DNA of 64,000 nucleotides from Enterobacter sp. JBIWA008 (GCF_019968765.1 NZ_CP074149.1:1364001-1428000); one strand, 5' to 3'. Numbered from the stretch's first letter, positions 9,692 through 18,697 are shown. The notes: generated by a model from the letters alone, not told the origin. Numbers and translations are program-made.

Positions 9692-9725
9692 GCCCGGTGG
9701 CGCTACGCTTACCGGGCTTTTTTTT
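9692..9725 (+). terminator. REP-like terminator after chiQ
   Basis: Stem GCCCGGT / ACCGGGC (9692-9698 with 9711-9717) and a run of eight T. The loop GGCGCTACGCTT resembles the core of enterobacterial REP elements, so this terminator may derive from one. Confidence 0.8.
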
Positions 9726-9739
9726 GCCTGAAAACAGGC

Positions 9740-9765
9740 AAAAAAAAGCCAACCTCGCGGCTGGC
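9740..9765 (-). terminator. Intrinsic terminator after fur
   Basis: On the minus strand the stem GCCAGCC / GGTTGGC (9748-9765, one G-T pair) is followed by eight T, about 20 bases after the fur stop. It is the convergent partner of the chiQ terminator. Confidence 0.82.
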
Positions 9766-9785
9766 TCAGAGTATGAAAGCTTGAG

Positions 9786-10232
9786 TTACTTAGCATCGTG
9801 CGCGTGGTCGTCTTCGCGGCAATCGCCTTCAGCGCAGTGACCGTAAAGGTACAGGCTGTGGTTCGTCAGGCGGATGCCATGACGCGCGGCGATTTCACGC
9901 TGGCGTGATTCGATTGAATCATCGCTAAATTCAATGACCTTGCCACAGTCGAGGCAGATCAGGTGATCGTGGTGGTGCTGCTGGGTCAGTTCGAAAACGG
10001 ATTTACCGCCTTCGAAATTATGACGGGTAACAATGCCCGCGTCATCAAACTGGTTCAGCACGCGATAGACGGTAGCCAGCCCAATCTCTTCACCCATGTC
10101 GATAAGACGTTTATAAAGGTCTTCCGCACTGACATGGTGATTGTCTGGACCCTGAAGCACTTCAAGGATTTTTAACCGAGGAAGCGTAACTTTCAGGCCA
10201 GCCTTCTTTAATGCGGTATTGTTGTCAGTCAT
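9786..10232 (-). CDS. fur: Fur, ferric uptake regulator
   Basis: Iron-sensing dimeric repressor of 148 residues, the family length. The N-terminal winged helix (residues 1-83) carries the DNA-reading helix around GLATVYRVLN (51-60). The metal-binding dimer domain has the HHHDH cluster (86-90) and Cys93/Cys96 (LICLDC). The start codon overlaps the stop of the upstream frame uof (ATGA arrangement), which predicts translational coupling. A Fur box overlaps the promoter, consistent with autoregulation, and fldA lies upstream on the same strand. Confidence 0.98.
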   Translation of the reverse strand: MTDNNTALKKAGLKVTLPRLKILEVLQGPDNHHVSAEDLYKRLIDMGEEIGLATVYRVLNQFDDAGIVTRHNFEGGKSVFELTQQHHHDHLICLDCGKVIEFSDDSIESRQREIAARHGIRLTNHSLYLYGHCAEGDCREDDHAHDAK

Positions 10233-10309
10233 GCGGAATCTGTCCTGTTGCTAAACGATTCACTTCTGTAGGAAGTGACAGAAAATGCACCTGGGATAAT
10301 GCGTCTCAT
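10229..10309 (-). CDS. uof: Uof, upstream ORF translationally coupled to fur
   Basis: A 26-codon frame too short for routine calling. It begins ATG AGA CGC at 10309 and ends in a TGA that overlaps the fur ATG by three bases. E. coli has a coupled frame of about 28 codons in this place, through which RyhB sRNA lowers fur translation. No strong Shine-Dalgarno precedes the ATG. The start codon also lies within the predicted -10 box of the proximal fur promoter, so only longer transcripts, for example from fldA, could carry it. The identification is by position and coupling, not by remembered sequence. Confidence 0.55.
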   Translation of the reverse strand: MRRIIPGAFSVTSYRSESFSNRTDSA

Positions 10310-10336
10310 TATAGAACTGCCATGGCTAAATGAAAA
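10295..10336 (-). promoter_or_regulatory. fur promoter with overlapping Fur box
   Basis: Minus-strand -10 TATAAT (10308-10313) and -35 TTTTCA (10331-10336) are spaced 17 bases apart. A 19-base Fur-box-like palindrome (GATAAT-N6-CATTAT core, 10295-10313) matches the classical consensus at 14 of 19 positions and covers the -10. This predicts iron-dependent autorepression. Confidence 0.65.
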
Positions 10337-10493
10337 CTGCAAGTCTCAGGCAAAATATGCTTATAAAAATGGGGTATCACCAACAAACTTGCTCAATGGA
10401 AAACCACATTTTATCAGGGAGACATTGTACAGGTCTGGGCGAAAAAGTTAAAAGATTGTAGCGATTAATTTAATCGGTTTGACCTGGGGCATG

Positions 10494-10513
10494 GGCGCAA
10501 CCGCAGTTGCGCC
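10494..10513. other. Perfect hairpin after fldA without T-tract
   Basis: GGCGCAAC-CGCA-GTTGCGCC, a perfect 8-bp stem nine bases beyond the fldA stop at 10523. No T-run follows on the minus strand. It may stabilise the fldA 3' end while letting transcription continue into uof-fur. Confidence 0.5.
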
Positions 10514-10522
10514 GCGATAAAA

Positions 10523-11053
10523 TCAGGCGTTCAGAATATCGTCCAGGTGCAGTTCTTCACGGATCTGCTTGACCCATTTCTCAACGCGCTCGGCGGTCAG
10601 CTCTGGCTGACGGTCTTCGTCGATGGCCAGACCTACGAAATGATCGTCATCGGCCAGGCCTTTAGACGCTTCGAAGTGGTAACCGGCGGTCGGCCAGTGG
10701 CCTACGATAACCGCGCCATTCGGCTCAATGATATCGCGGATGGTACCCAGCGCGTCACAGAAGTACTCGGCGTAGTCTTCCTGATCGCCACAGCCAAAGA
10801 GGGCGACCAGCTTACCGTTGAAGTCCACTTCTTCTAGCGTCGGGAAGAAATCATCCCAGTCGCACTGGGCTTCACCGTAGTACCAGGTTGGGATACCCAG
10901 CAGCAGAATGTCATAGCCTTCCAGATCTTCTTTGCTGCTCTTGGCGATGTCATGCACATCAGCAACGTCTTTACCGAGCTGTTTTTGAATGTTTTTTGCG
11001 ATATTTTCGGTATTGCCGGTATCACTGCCAAAGAAAATGCCGATGATTGCCAT
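10523..11053 (-). CDS. fldA: FldA, flavodoxin I
   Basis: FMN electron carrier of 176 residues that supplies reducing power to methionine synthase, pyruvate formate-lyase activation, IspG/IspH and biotin synthase. The start [16 protein letters not shown] is chosen because it begins the flavodoxin fold directly; a longer in-frame extension to 11167 has no homology. The FMN-phosphate loop SDTGNTE is at residues 10-16. A GAGG-type ribosome site precedes the ATG. It lies upstream of uof-fur on the same strand with no clear terminator between. Confidence 0.97.
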   Translation of the reverse strand: MAIIGIFFGSDTGNTENIAKNIQKQLGKDVADVHDIAKSSKEDLEGYDILLLGIPTWYYGEAQCDWDDFFPTLEEVDFNGKLVALFGCGDQEDYAEYFCDALGTIRDIIEPNGAVIVGHWPTAGYHFEASKGLADDDHFVGLAIDEDRQPELTAERVEKWVKQIREELHLDDILNA

Positions 11054-11208
11054 GAGTAAAATAACCTCTTGAAACTTAATAGTATGGTGGCGCAATTCGG
11101 CCACGGATAAGGGCAATAATAGCAGAACTGGCAACCCTGCGGAAACAGCTATCGCGCAGGACTGCACTCTGTGCTACATGAAAAGGGCGATAAAGGGGAT
11201 TTTCAGAC

Positions 11209-11496
11209 TTATGCCTGGCTGCGCAACGTCTCAAGCTGGACGAGCAACATCTCTTCAATGAGCTCGCTGCGGCTGATATTTCGCGCGTCAGCCAGCTCGT
11301 TCAGCGCATCGACGGCGTCGGCGTTAAGCTTCAGTTCGACACGCTTAAGCCCACGATTTTTATCGCGTTTAAGCTGGTTGCGTTTATTGATACGCAGCTG
11401 TTCATCGCGCGAAAGCGGATTCGTCTTGGGTCGTCCCGGGCGACGCTCATTCGCGAACAGATCTAGTGTCGTACGGTCCGTTTGTTCTTTGGCCAT
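11209..11496 (-). CDS. ybfE: YbfE, LexA-regulated small DNA-binding-like protein
   Basis: 95 residues, highly basic, recognised as the YbfE family. The C-terminal half (LNADAVDALNELADARNISRSELIEEMLL) looks like a ribbon-helix-helix domain; the N-terminal half is charged and probably disordered. In E. coli the gene belongs to the SOS regulon, but I found no canonical CTGT-N8-ACAG box in the 128 bases upstream here. It lies between ybfF and fldA on the same strand. Its function is not established to my knowledge. Confidence 0.85.
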   Translation of the reverse strand: MAKEQTDRTTLDLFANERRPGRPKTNPLSRDEQLRINKRNQLKRDKNRGLKRVELKLNADAVDALNELADARNISRSELIEEMLLVQLETLRSQA

Positions 11497-11584
11497 GATT
11501 CTGAGACTTCGGGGGAAACACGCCGCCCTGCTAATGCCCGGGCGATAAGCGCGCCATCATACATCACCAAAAACGGCACGCCAA

Positions 11585-11622
11585 CGACTGGAAGCCCACT
11601 GCCTTCCAGTCGCTTTCTTTTT
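11585..11622. terminator. Hairpin downstream of ybfF
   Basis: A perfect 10-bp stem CGACTGGAAG / CTTCCAGTCG (11585-11594 with 11603-11612). The T-rich side (CTTTCTTTTT) is on the plus strand, so as a terminator it reads plus-ward. On the minus strand it caps the ybfF 3' end without a U-tract. Confidence 0.4.
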
Positions 11623-11624
11623 AA

Positions 11625-12398
11625 TCAATTTGCAGTATCAGCGAGATAGCGGCGAATGGCGCGCAGTACAGCATCCGGTTTTTCCGCATGCACCCAGTGC
11701 CCGGCACCGGCAATCACGTGGGCGCGAGCCTGCGGGAATTGGGCCAGCAGCGTGTCGCGGTACGCGTCGGTAACGTAAGGAGAGTTTCCGCCGCGAATAA
11801 AGAGGGTAGGGTGTGGCCAGGCGGGGACGGTTTCCCAGCCCACGATGTTCTTGTACTGGTCCCAGAGCGCCGGCACGTTAAAACGCCATTGCCCATCAAC
11901 AAACGACTTCAGCAGGAACTGGACGACGCCTTCTTCATTAAGATGCTCGCGCATGACGGCAGCCGCCTGCTGGCGGGTCGCGACACCCGCTTCGGTGACC
12001 GCGTTGATGGCGGCAAAAATTTCGTCGTGACGGCGCACGTCGTAATCCACGGGCGCAACATCAATCACCACCAGGCCGCTAATACGCTCCGGGGCCAGTG
12101 CCGTCAGGGCCATCACCGCTTTGCCACCCATTGAATGCCCGATCAGAGTTACCTTCTGCAGGCTATGTGCATCCAGCGTATCCAGCAGATCCTGCGCCAT
12201 CGCCGCGTAGGTCATCTCGTCGGAACGCCCGGAAAGACCGTGATTGCGCATATCGACCTGTAAAATATCGTGGTCGGTAACCAGATCGCGCGCCAGCACG
12301 CCCAGGTTATCCAGGCTACCAAAAAGCCCGTGAACCAGTACGATGGGAGAATTATTGTTCGGCGATTGTGCAGTTTGCGCTCGGGTATTCAATTTCAT
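11625..12398 (-). CDS. ybfF: YbfF, alpha/beta-hydrolase esterase
   Basis: 257-residue cytoplasmic alpha/beta-hydrolase. The nucleophile elbow is GHSMGG with Ser89, the oxyanion region is LVHGLFGS near residues 21-28, and the catalytic His is in the C-terminal AGAGHWVHAEKP. E. coli YbfF is an esterase reported to act on acyl-CoA and short acyl esters; the natural substrate is uncertain. It diverges from seqA, the starts being 183 bases apart. Confidence 0.92.
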   Translation of the reverse strand: MKLNTRAQTAQSPNNNSPIVLVHGLFGSLDNLGVLARDLVTDHDILQVDMRNHGLSGRSDEMTYAAMAQDLLDTLDAHSLQKVTLIGHSMGGKAVMALTALAPERISGLVVIDVAPVDYDVRRHDEIFAAINAVTEAGVATRQQAAAVMREHLNEEGVVQFLLKSFVDGQWRFNVPALWDQYKNIVGWETVPAWPHPTLFIRGGNSPYVTDAYRDTLLAQFPQARAHVIAGAGHWVHAEKPDAVLRAIRRYLADTAN

Positions 12399-12581
12399 GG
12401 CAAAGTTCTTTTTTTACGTATGTCAGGTTAGGGTATCATGTTGACCATTCTGCCGCCCGGCTGCAAGGTTCCAGTTTAATCTGACTTTTGCTGCCAACCT
12501 GGTTTGACGCTATCCGCTGTTGGGATTTGACCTTATAATCCCAATGACTTGTATTCAGATAAGATATCGCACTGGATTAAG

Positions 12582-13130
12582 ATGAAAACAATCGAAGTTG
12601 ATGACGAACTCTATCAGTATATTGCCAGCCACACGCGGCATATCGGGGAGAGCGCGTCCGACATTTTACGGCGCATGCTTAAAATTTCCGCCGCTTCACA
12701 GCCTGCTACCCCAGTCACCAAAGATGTCGTGTCTCAGCCGAGCGTTGTTGCGCAAGCAAAACCTGCCGTGACGCCGGCAAAAGATAAAGTGCGCGCGATG
12801 CGCGAGCTGCTGCTCTCCGATGAATATGCGGAGCAGAAAAAGGCGGTTAACCGCTTTATGCTGGTGCTGTCTACACTTTACTCACTGGATAATAAAGCGT
12901 TTGCTGAAGCGACCGAGTCGCTTCACGGTCGTACTCGCGTCTATTTCGCGGGCGACGAGCAGACGCTGCTGCAAAATGGCAATCAAACCAAACCCAAACA
13001 TGTTCCTGGCACCCCGTACTGGGTGATCACCAATACCAATACGGGCCGCAAGTGCAGCATGATTGAACACATCATGCAGTCCATGCAGTTCCCGGCGGAA
13101 TTGATTGAAAAGGTTTGCGGTACAATTTAA
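12582..13130 (+). CDS. seqA: SeqA, negative regulator of replication initiation
   Basis: Binds hemimethylated GATC sites, sequesters oriC and organises newly replicated DNA. The 182 residues comprise an N-terminal oligomerisation segment (MKTIEVDDELYQYIASHTRH, through residue about 35), a variable linker (about 40-65), and a C-terminal GATC-binding domain containing GRTRVYF and the NTNTGRK turn. The ATG at 12582 starts the conserved sequence; an in-frame TTG at 12549 is rejected. pgm starts 24 bases after its stop, so the two are probably one operon. Confidence 0.97.
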   Translation: MKTIEVDDELYQYIASHTRHIGESASDILRRMLKISAASQPATPVTKDVVSQPSVVAQAKPAVTPAKDKVRAMRELLLSDEYAEQKKAVNRFMLVLSTLYSLDNKAFAEATESLHGRTRVYFAGDEQTLLQNGNQTKPKHVPGTPYWVITNTNTGRKCSMIEHIMQSMQFPAELIEKVCGTI

Positions 13131-13154
13131 CCCTTGCATCAGAAGGACCCGGTA

Positions 13155-14795
13155 ATGGCAAATCACAGCCGTGCAGGCCAACCTGCACAACAAAGCGATT
13201 TGATTAACGTCGCTCAGCTGACCGCGCAGTATTACGTGCTGAAACCGGTCGTGGGCAACGCAGAACACGCAGTGAAGTTTGGTACATCTGGTCACCGCGG
13301 CAGCGCGGCGCGCCACAGCTTTAACGAACCGCACATTCTGGCCATTGCTCAGGCCATTGCGGAAGAGCGCGCTAAAAACGGCGTTACCGGTCCGTGCTAC
13401 GTGGGGAAAGATACCCATGCCCTGTCTGAACCGGCGTTCATCTCTGTTGTGGAAGTGCTGGCGGCAAACGGCGTTGATGTGATTGTTCAGGAGAACAACG
13501 GCTTCACCCCAACGCCTGCGGTCTCTAACGCCATCCTGGTGCACAACAAAAAAGGTGGTGCGCTGGCGGACGGTATCGTTATCACGCCATCCCACAACCC
13601 GCCGGAAGACGGTGGTATCAAATACAACCCGCCTAACGGTGGCCCGGCCGACACTAACGTCACCAAAGTGGTGGAAGATCGTGCGAACGCGCTGCTGGCT
13701 GACGGTCTGAAAGGCGTGAAGCGTATTTCTCTGGATGCTGCCATGGCATCCGGTCACGTGAAAGAGCAGGATCTGGTTCAGCCGTTCGTGGAAGGGCTGG
13801 CGGATATCGTCGATATGGCGGCCATTCAGAAAGCCGGCTTGAAGCTGGGCGTGGATCCGCTGGGCGGCTCCGGTATCGAATACTGGAAACGTATCGCCGA
13901 GCACTACAAGCTGGATCTGACCATCGTGAACGATCACGTCGATCAGACCTTCCGCTTTATGCACCTGGACAAAGACGGCGCGATCCGTATGGACTGCTCC
14001 TCCGAGTGCGCGATGGCGGGCCTGCTGGCGCTGCGTGATAAATTCGATCTGGCGTTTGCTAACGACCCGGATTATGACCGTCACGGTATCGTCACTCCTG
14101 CCGGGCTGATGAACCCGAACCACTATCTGGCCGTCGCGATTAACTACCTGTTCCAGCACCGCCCGCAGTGGGGCAAAGAGGTGGCCGTCGGTAAAACGCT
14201 GGTTTCCTCCGCGATGATCGACCGCGTGGTCGAGGCGCTGGGCCGCAAGCTGGTGGAAGTGCCGGTGGGCTTCAAATGGTTCGTTGACGGTCTGCACGAC
14301 GGCAGCTTCGGTTTTGGTGGTGAAGAGAGCGCGGGGGCCTCTTTCCTGCGCTTCGACGGCACGCCATGGTCAACCGATAAAGACGGCATCATCATGTGCC
14401 TGCTGGCGGCGGAAATCACCGCGGTCACCGGTAAAAACCCGCAGGAACATTACAACGACCTGGCGGCACGCTTTGGTGCGCCAAGCTATAACCGTATTCA
14501 GGCTAGCGCGACGTCAGCACAGAAAGCGGCCCTGTCCAAACTCTCTCCGGAGATGGTCAGCGCAAGCACCCTGGCGGGCGATCCGATCACTGCCCGTCTG
14601 ACGGCGGCACCGGGCAACGGCGCATCCATTGGTGGTCTGAAAGTGATGACCGAGAACGGCTGGTTCGCCGCGCGTCCGTCCGGTACGGAAGATGCGTACA
14701 AAATCTATTGCGAAAGCTTCCTCGGCGCTGAGCACCGTCAGCAGATTGAGAAAGAAGCCGTAGAGATTGTCAGCGAAGTGCTGAAAAACGCGTAA
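13155..14795 (+). CDS. pgm: Pgm, phosphoglucomutase
   Basis: Interconverts glucose-1-P and glucose-6-P for glycogen, UDP-glucose and envelope sugar synthesis. The 546 residues match the E. coli length when started at the ATG at 13155, 6 bases after AAGGA. The phosphoserine loop [12 protein letters not shown] places the catalytic Ser at residue 146. The metal loop DPDYDRHG and the sugar-binding [10 protein letters not shown] are intact, and the phosphate-binding RPSGTED motif is near the C-terminus. It is the second gene of seqA-pgm and ends at a bidirectional terminator shared with potE. Confidence 0.97.
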   Translation: MANHSRAGQPAQQSDLINVAQLTAQYYVLKPVVGNAEHAVKFGTSGHRGSAARHSFNEPHILAIAQAIAEERAKNGVTGPCYVGKDTHALSEPAFISVVEVLAANGVDVIVQENNGFTPTPAVSNAILVHNKKGGALADGIVITPSHNPPEDGGIKYNPPNGGPADTNVTKVVEDRANALLADGLKGVKRISLDAAMASGHVKEQDLVQPFVEGLADIVDMAAIQKAGLKLGVDPLGGSGIEYWKRIAEHYKLDLTIVNDHVDQTFRFMHLDKDGAIRMDCSSECAMAGLLALRDKFDLAFANDPDYDRHGIVTPAGLMNPNHYLAVAINYLFQHRPQWGKEVAVGKTLVSSAMIDRVVEALGRKLVEVPVGFKWFVDGLHDGSFGFGGEESAGASFLRFDGTPWSTDKDGIIMCLLAAEITAVTGKNPQEHYNDLAARFGAPSYNRIQASATSAQKAALSKLSPEMVSASTLAGDPITARLTAAPGNGASIGGLKVMTENGWFAARPSGTEDAYKIYCESFLGAEHRQQIEKEAVEIVSEVLKNA

Positions 14796-14800
14796 GAATG

Positions 14801-14831
14801 AAAAAAGGGAGCCGAATGGCTCCCTTTTTTT
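14801..14831. terminator. Bidirectional terminator between pgm and potE
   Basis: Stem GGGAGCC-GAAT-GGCTCCC (14807-14824) with six A on the left and seven T on the right. It serves the convergent pgm and potE transcripts. Confidence 0.88.
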
Positions 14832-16143
14832 AGCTGTGCTTATTCTTTAACTCGAACCTTGGTGACACCAGACCGTACAGCGTCCAGCCCATAAAGGTCA
14901 CCATCGCTCCGTAGAGCATCGCCTCCTGGCCGGACGAGTAGAGCGCATAGAAGCTGTAGATTGCCCCAATCAGCGCCACAATATTAGCCACTCTCGCTTT
15001 GCGCGGATCCACCTTCGCTACCTTCTGAATGATCACCAGCGCTGCCATCGACAGAATATAAGGAATGATATTCGTCACTACCGCCAGGTTGACCAGCACG
15101 TTGAACTGGCTGTTCAGCGACGGGCTAATGGTCATCAGCGACAATCCACTCTGGAAGATGACAATCGCCAGCATGCCCTGCACCGGCGCATCCGCTTTGG
15201 TCACACGGGAGAAGATTTTTGGGAAGTAACCTTCATCAGCCGAGGATTTAAATACCTGCGCGATGGTGAACTGCCAGCCGAGAAGGGAACCGCAGCAGGA
15301 CATCACCATCAAACCCATGATCACTTTCCCTACTTCCGGGGTGAACATCTGCGCGAAGGCCAGCCCGAACGGTGCCGTGGAGTTAGCCAGATCCATATTC
15401 GGTACGATGCCTGCAATCACGTTAGTCGAGACGATATAGATCACCGCCGCGCCCAGCGTTCCGCCGAGAACCGCAATCGGTACGTTCTTTTCCGGATTTT
15501 CTACCACTTCCGCATTCGCGCAGGCGGATTCCAGACCGAGAAAGGCCCAGAGCGTCATGGCGATAGAAGAACCGACCGCGGTAAAGAACGGTACATGGTG
15601 CGGGTTCCAGGAGTTGGCGTAGAGCGTTGGGCTAAACCAGAACCAGCCGATGATGCACAGGCCGACAACCGGGATAATCACGCCCCAGACGGTGATGCTG
15701 CTGAGCTGCCCGGTGATACGCGCGCCGCCAAAGTTAGCCACGGTGCAGATCCACAGCACCCCAATGGTCGCCAGCCCAATTTGTACCGGGCTAAGCGTCG
15801 CGCCAAAAAGCTCAGTACCGTAACCCACGGCGGAGATGGCAATCGCCACGTTGGCGATCAGCAGCGACACCCCGTAGGTATAGTTGGCCATAAAGTTGCC
15901 TGACTTACCAAAGGCGTACTCGGCGTAGCCACCCATGCCGCCTGACTTACGGCTGAACATCCCGCATTTGGCGAACGCCCACGCCAGCGCCATTGAACCG
16001 ACTGCCGTCACCAGCCAGGAGATGATAGAGATGGTACCCACCTCTGCCAGTTTGGTGGGCAGCATGATAATCCCGGACCCCATCATGTTGACCATGGTGA
16101 GGATGGTCAGCTGCACCACGCCCATCTTATTGGACTTACTCAT
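14830..16143 (-). CDS. potE: PotE, putrescine-ornithine antiporter
   Basis: Inner-membrane APC-superfamily exchanger of 437 residues with about 12 membrane helices. The APC signature is in the first helix (NMMGSGIIMLPTKLAEVG) and the conserved glutamate helix is FLGLESACANAEVVENPEKN near residue 200. It exports putrescine in exchange for ornithine, completing the acid-stress cycle begun by SpeF. Its ATG overlaps the speF stop by four bases (ATGA), so the two are translationally coupled. Confidence 0.96.
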   Translation of the reverse strand: MSKSNKMGVVQLTILTMVNMMGSGIIMLPTKLAEVGTISIISWLVTAVGSMALAWAFAKCGMFSRKSGGMGGYAEYAFGKSGNFMANYTYGVSLLIANVAIAISAVGYGTELFGATLSPVQIGLATIGVLWICTVANFGGARITGQLSSITVWGVIIPVVGLCIIGWFWFSPTLYANSWNPHHVPFFTAVGSSIAMTLWAFLGLESACANAEVVENPEKNVPIAVLGGTLGAAVIYIVSTNVIAGIVPNMDLANSTAPFGLAFAQMFTPEVGKVIMGLMVMSCCGSLLGWQFTIAQVFKSSADEGYFPKIFSRVTKADAPVQGMLAIVIFQSGLSLMTISPSLNSQFNVLVNLAVVTNIIPYILSMAALVIIQKVAKVDPRKARVANIVALIGAIYSFYALYSSGQEAMLYGAMVTFMGWTLYGLVSPRFELKNKHS

Positions 16144-18338
16144 AATTTCTCTCCTTTCAGCAGCGCGGGCTGAGCGGCGGGTTGTTTGATGACGTTACAG
16201 CGAACCTGTTTGCGACCCTCACACTCTTCTACGTACACACCCTGCAGCTCCGGCGCGAAGCCCGGCAGCAGGTTGATGCCTTCTTCCAGCGCGGCAAAGT
16301 AGCGCAGCACGGAACCGCCCCAGACTTCCCCAGGGACCACGCAAAGCACCCCCGGCGGATAAGGAAGGGCGCCTTCGGCGGCGATGCGGCCTTCCGCATC
16401 GCGCAGTGAGACCAGTTCAACTTCACCGCGCAGATAGGCGTAGTTCGCGTCCTGCGGGTTCATCATCACGCGCGGGAAGTGAGACTTGCGGAACATCTCT
16501 TTCTGCAGATGTTTCACGTTGTGGCGGGCGTACAGGTCATGCATTTCCTGGCAGATCTGCCGCAGGGTGTAATCCGCGTAACGTTCCGGATGCTGTTTGT
16601 AGAGAGATGGCAGGACGTCTTTCAGCGGCACATCGCTCTCGAGCAGTTTTTCGAAGCGCACCAGCTGAGCCACCAGCTGCTGCAGCTTGCCCATATCCTC
16701 CGCAGGCGTGAGCAGGAACAGGATCGAGTTGAGATCGCATTTTTCCGGCACGATGCCGTTTTCACGCAGGAAGTTGGCGAGGATAGTGGCGGGCACGCCG
16801 AAGTCGTCATACTCCCCGGTGCGGGCGTTAATGCCCGGCGTTGTCAGCAGGAGCTTGCACGGGTCGATAAAATACTGATGCTCGGCATAGCCTTCAAAAG
16901 CGTGCCAGTTTTCACCCGGGACAAAGTGGAAGAAGCGCAGGTTGGTCGCAATTTCCGCCGTGTCCCAGCTTTCCCACGGACGGCCATCCACCGTCTCCGG
17001 CACGAAGGGGCGCAGATACCGGCAGTTCTCCAGGATTAGCTTGCGCGCTTCGATACCGTTCACCACGCAGTCCATCCACATGTTGCGGCCGCTCTGGCCT
17101 TCATGCATCCGGGCGTTGATGTCCAGCGCGGCAAACAGCGGATAAAACGGGCTGGTGGAGGCGTGCATCATAAAGGCATTATTCAGCCGCTTATGCGGGA
17201 CATAGCGTTGTTGACCTTTGATATGGCTGTCTTTCTTGTGGATTTGCGAGGTCTGCGAGAAGCCAGCCTGCTGTTTATGTACGGACTGGGTGACCAGGAT
17301 CCCCGGATCGTTTTCGTTCAGCTCCAGCAGCAGCGGCGAGCAGTCGGCCATCATCGGAATAAACTGCTCGTAACCCACCCAGGCCGAGTCAAACAGGATG
17401 TAATCACACAGGTGCCCAATCTTATCCACCACCTGACGGGCGTTATAGATGGTGCCATCGTAGGTACCCAGCTGGATCACCGCCAGACGGAACGGACGCG
17501 CATCGCGTGCACGGCCAGGCGCCACCTCTGCCACCAGCTCGCGCAGATAACTTTCTTCAAAACAGTGGGCGTCAATGCCGCCAATAAAGCCGTACGGGTT
17601 GCGTGCGGTTTCGAGGTAGACCGGCGTTGCGCCAGCCAGGAGGAGGGCACCGTGATGGTTAGATTTGTGGTTGTTACGGTCGAACAGCACCAGGTCGCCC
17701 GGGGTGAGCAGGGCGTTAAGCACCACCTTGTTGGATGACGAGGTGCCATTCAGCACGAAGTAGGTCTTATCGGCATTAAAGACTTTTGCCGCATGCTGCT
17801 GGGCAATGCACGGCGCGCCTTCGTGGATCAGCAGATCGCCCATCGCCACGTCGGCGTTGCACAGATCGGAGCGGAAAAGCGTCTCACCAAAGAAATCGAC
17901 AAACTGATTACCGGCAGGATGGCGGCGGAAGAACTGGCCTCCCTGGTGCCCCGGGCAGTCAAACGCGCTGTTGCCCTGCTTCACATAGTCGACAAGCGCG
18001 CGGAAAAACGGCGGGCGCAGCTGGGTTTCATACTTCTGGGCTGCCGCTTCCAGCTGGCGTCCATAAAAGTCGTTGCTGGTGTCTGAATACTCAAATACGC
18101 CATGAATGCGCGATAAATAGTCTGCCGGGATGAACTCTTCTTTGTGCGTCGCGACAAAAACAGGAATGCCAAAACCGGTGGCTTCTATTTCGTCCAGGAT
18201 ACCGCTGGCAATATCCGTGACCGCCAGAACAATGGCGGCAACATCAATATAATCAGAAGCGCGGACATCCACCAGTTCACGCTGGGTAGTAAAGCAATCC
18301 GGACATGCACGGCTGGCTGCGATTTTTAAATTTTTCAT
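16140..18338 (-). CDS. speF: SpeF, inducible ornithine decarboxylase
   Basis: PLP-dependent decarboxylase making putrescine from ornithine and consuming a proton. The 732 residues equal the E. coli enzyme. There is an N-terminal wing domain (about 1-110), a large fold-type I core with the PLP lysine in TQSVHKQQAGFSQTS (near residue 350), and a C-terminal domain. It is preceded by a 254-base leader and the regulatory peptide gene speFL, and followed by overlapping potE. Induction by ornithine and acid is expected from the leader architecture. Confidence 0.97.
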   Translation of the reverse strand: MKNLKIAASRACPDCFTTQRELVDVRASDYIDVAAIVLAVTDIASGILDEIEATGFGIPVFVATHKEEFIPADYLSRIHGVFEYSDTSNDFYGRQLEAAAQKYETQLRPPFFRALVDYVKQGNSAFDCPGHQGGQFFRRHPAGNQFVDFFGETLFRSDLCNADVAMGDLLIHEGAPCIAQQHAAKVFNADKTYFVLNGTSSSNKVVLNALLTPGDLVLFDRNNHKSNHHGALLLAGATPVYLETARNPYGFIGGIDAHCFEESYLRELVAEVAPGRARDARPFRLAVIQLGTYDGTIYNARQVVDKIGHLCDYILFDSAWVGYEQFIPMMADCSPLLLELNENDPGILVTQSVHKQQAGFSQTSQIHKKDSHIKGQQRYVPHKRLNNAFMMHASTSPFYPLFAALDINARMHEGQSGRNMWMDCVVNGIEARKLILENCRYLRPFVPETVDGRPWESWDTAEIATNLRFFHFVPGENWHAFEGYAEHQYFIDPCKLLLTTPGINARTGEYDDFGVPATILANFLRENGIVPEKCDLNSILFLLTPAEDMGKLQQLVAQLVRFEKLLESDVPLKDVLPSLYKQHPERYADYTLRQICQEMHDLYARHNVKHLQKEMFRKSHFPRVMMNPQDANYAYLRGEVELVSLRDAEGRIAAEGALPYPPGVLCVVPGEVWGGSVLRYFAALEEGINLLPGFAPELQGVYVEECEGRKQVRCNVIKQPAAQPALLKGEKL

Positions 18339-18592
18339 CTTTCTCTCTTTATTTTAGGTAATAAGCGTCCCTCGATTTCTTGCAAGAAAGAAATCGATAA
18401 TTTACCGGAAAAAAAGCAAAGGGTGGCCGCTGATTAAAATCAGTGAATTGCTTTTTTGATGATTGAAATTCAGTCCGCCCGGTGCGGATGAGTCTGAATT
18501 AAAATGAATGAGCGCACGAGTTCACAGGCAATGGCCTGTAAAATAAGGTGTTTCAGGATAACCTGTAAGCGAGTGCGCCAGAAGTCGAAGGA
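18339..18592 (-). promoter_or_regulatory. speF leader between speFL and speF
   Basis: This untranslated 254-base segment lies between the speFL stop and the speF start. In E. coli and Salmonella the matching region contains Rho-utilisation sequence and a structure that sequesters the speF start unless ribosomes stall on speFL. No intrinsic terminator with a T-run is visible, which agrees with a Rho-dependent mechanism. The ribosome site GAGAGAAAG lies directly before the speF ATG. Confidence 0.55.
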
Positions 18593-18697
18593 CTACCGGG
18601 CATTAAAGAGATGAAAGTCAAAGCAGTTTCGGTGGGCAAACATCATGATATGTGTTGTCCGCCTTATATGGGGCATTAAGCGATTGTTGTTTTCCAT
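18593..18697 (-). CDS. speFL: SpeFL, ornithine-sensing leader peptide
   Basis: A 34-codon frame (ATG at 18697, TAG at 18593) with AGGA eight to eleven bases before the ATG. The peptide begins MENNNRLMPHIRRTTHIM and ends DFHLFNAR. It carries the HIRRxxH ornithine-sensor motif at residues 10-16 and has the exact length of the E. coli SpeFL/Orf34 peptide. Known role: ornithine stalls the ribosome during SpeFL translation, which prevents Rho termination and opens speF-potE. It is absent from long-ORF lists because of its size. Relative to the E. coli sequence I remember, Cys24 and Leu30 replace Ser and Phe. Confidence 0.93.
   Translation of the reverse strand: MENNNRLMPHIRRTTHIMMFAHRNCFDFHLFNAR

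Noticed and set aside
11053..11167. N-terminal extension of fldA
   Set aside because: The 38 extra codons have no flavodoxin homology, and a ribosome site precedes the internal ATG at 11053.
11497..11624. LexA box upstream of ybfE
   Set aside because: No CTGT-N8-ACAG match was found; SOS control is known from E. coli but not supported by this upstream sequence.
12882..14297. 471-codon frame antisense to seqA-pgm
   Set aside because: Low-complexity, His/Arg/Val-rich shadow of pgm codon usage with no homology I recognise.
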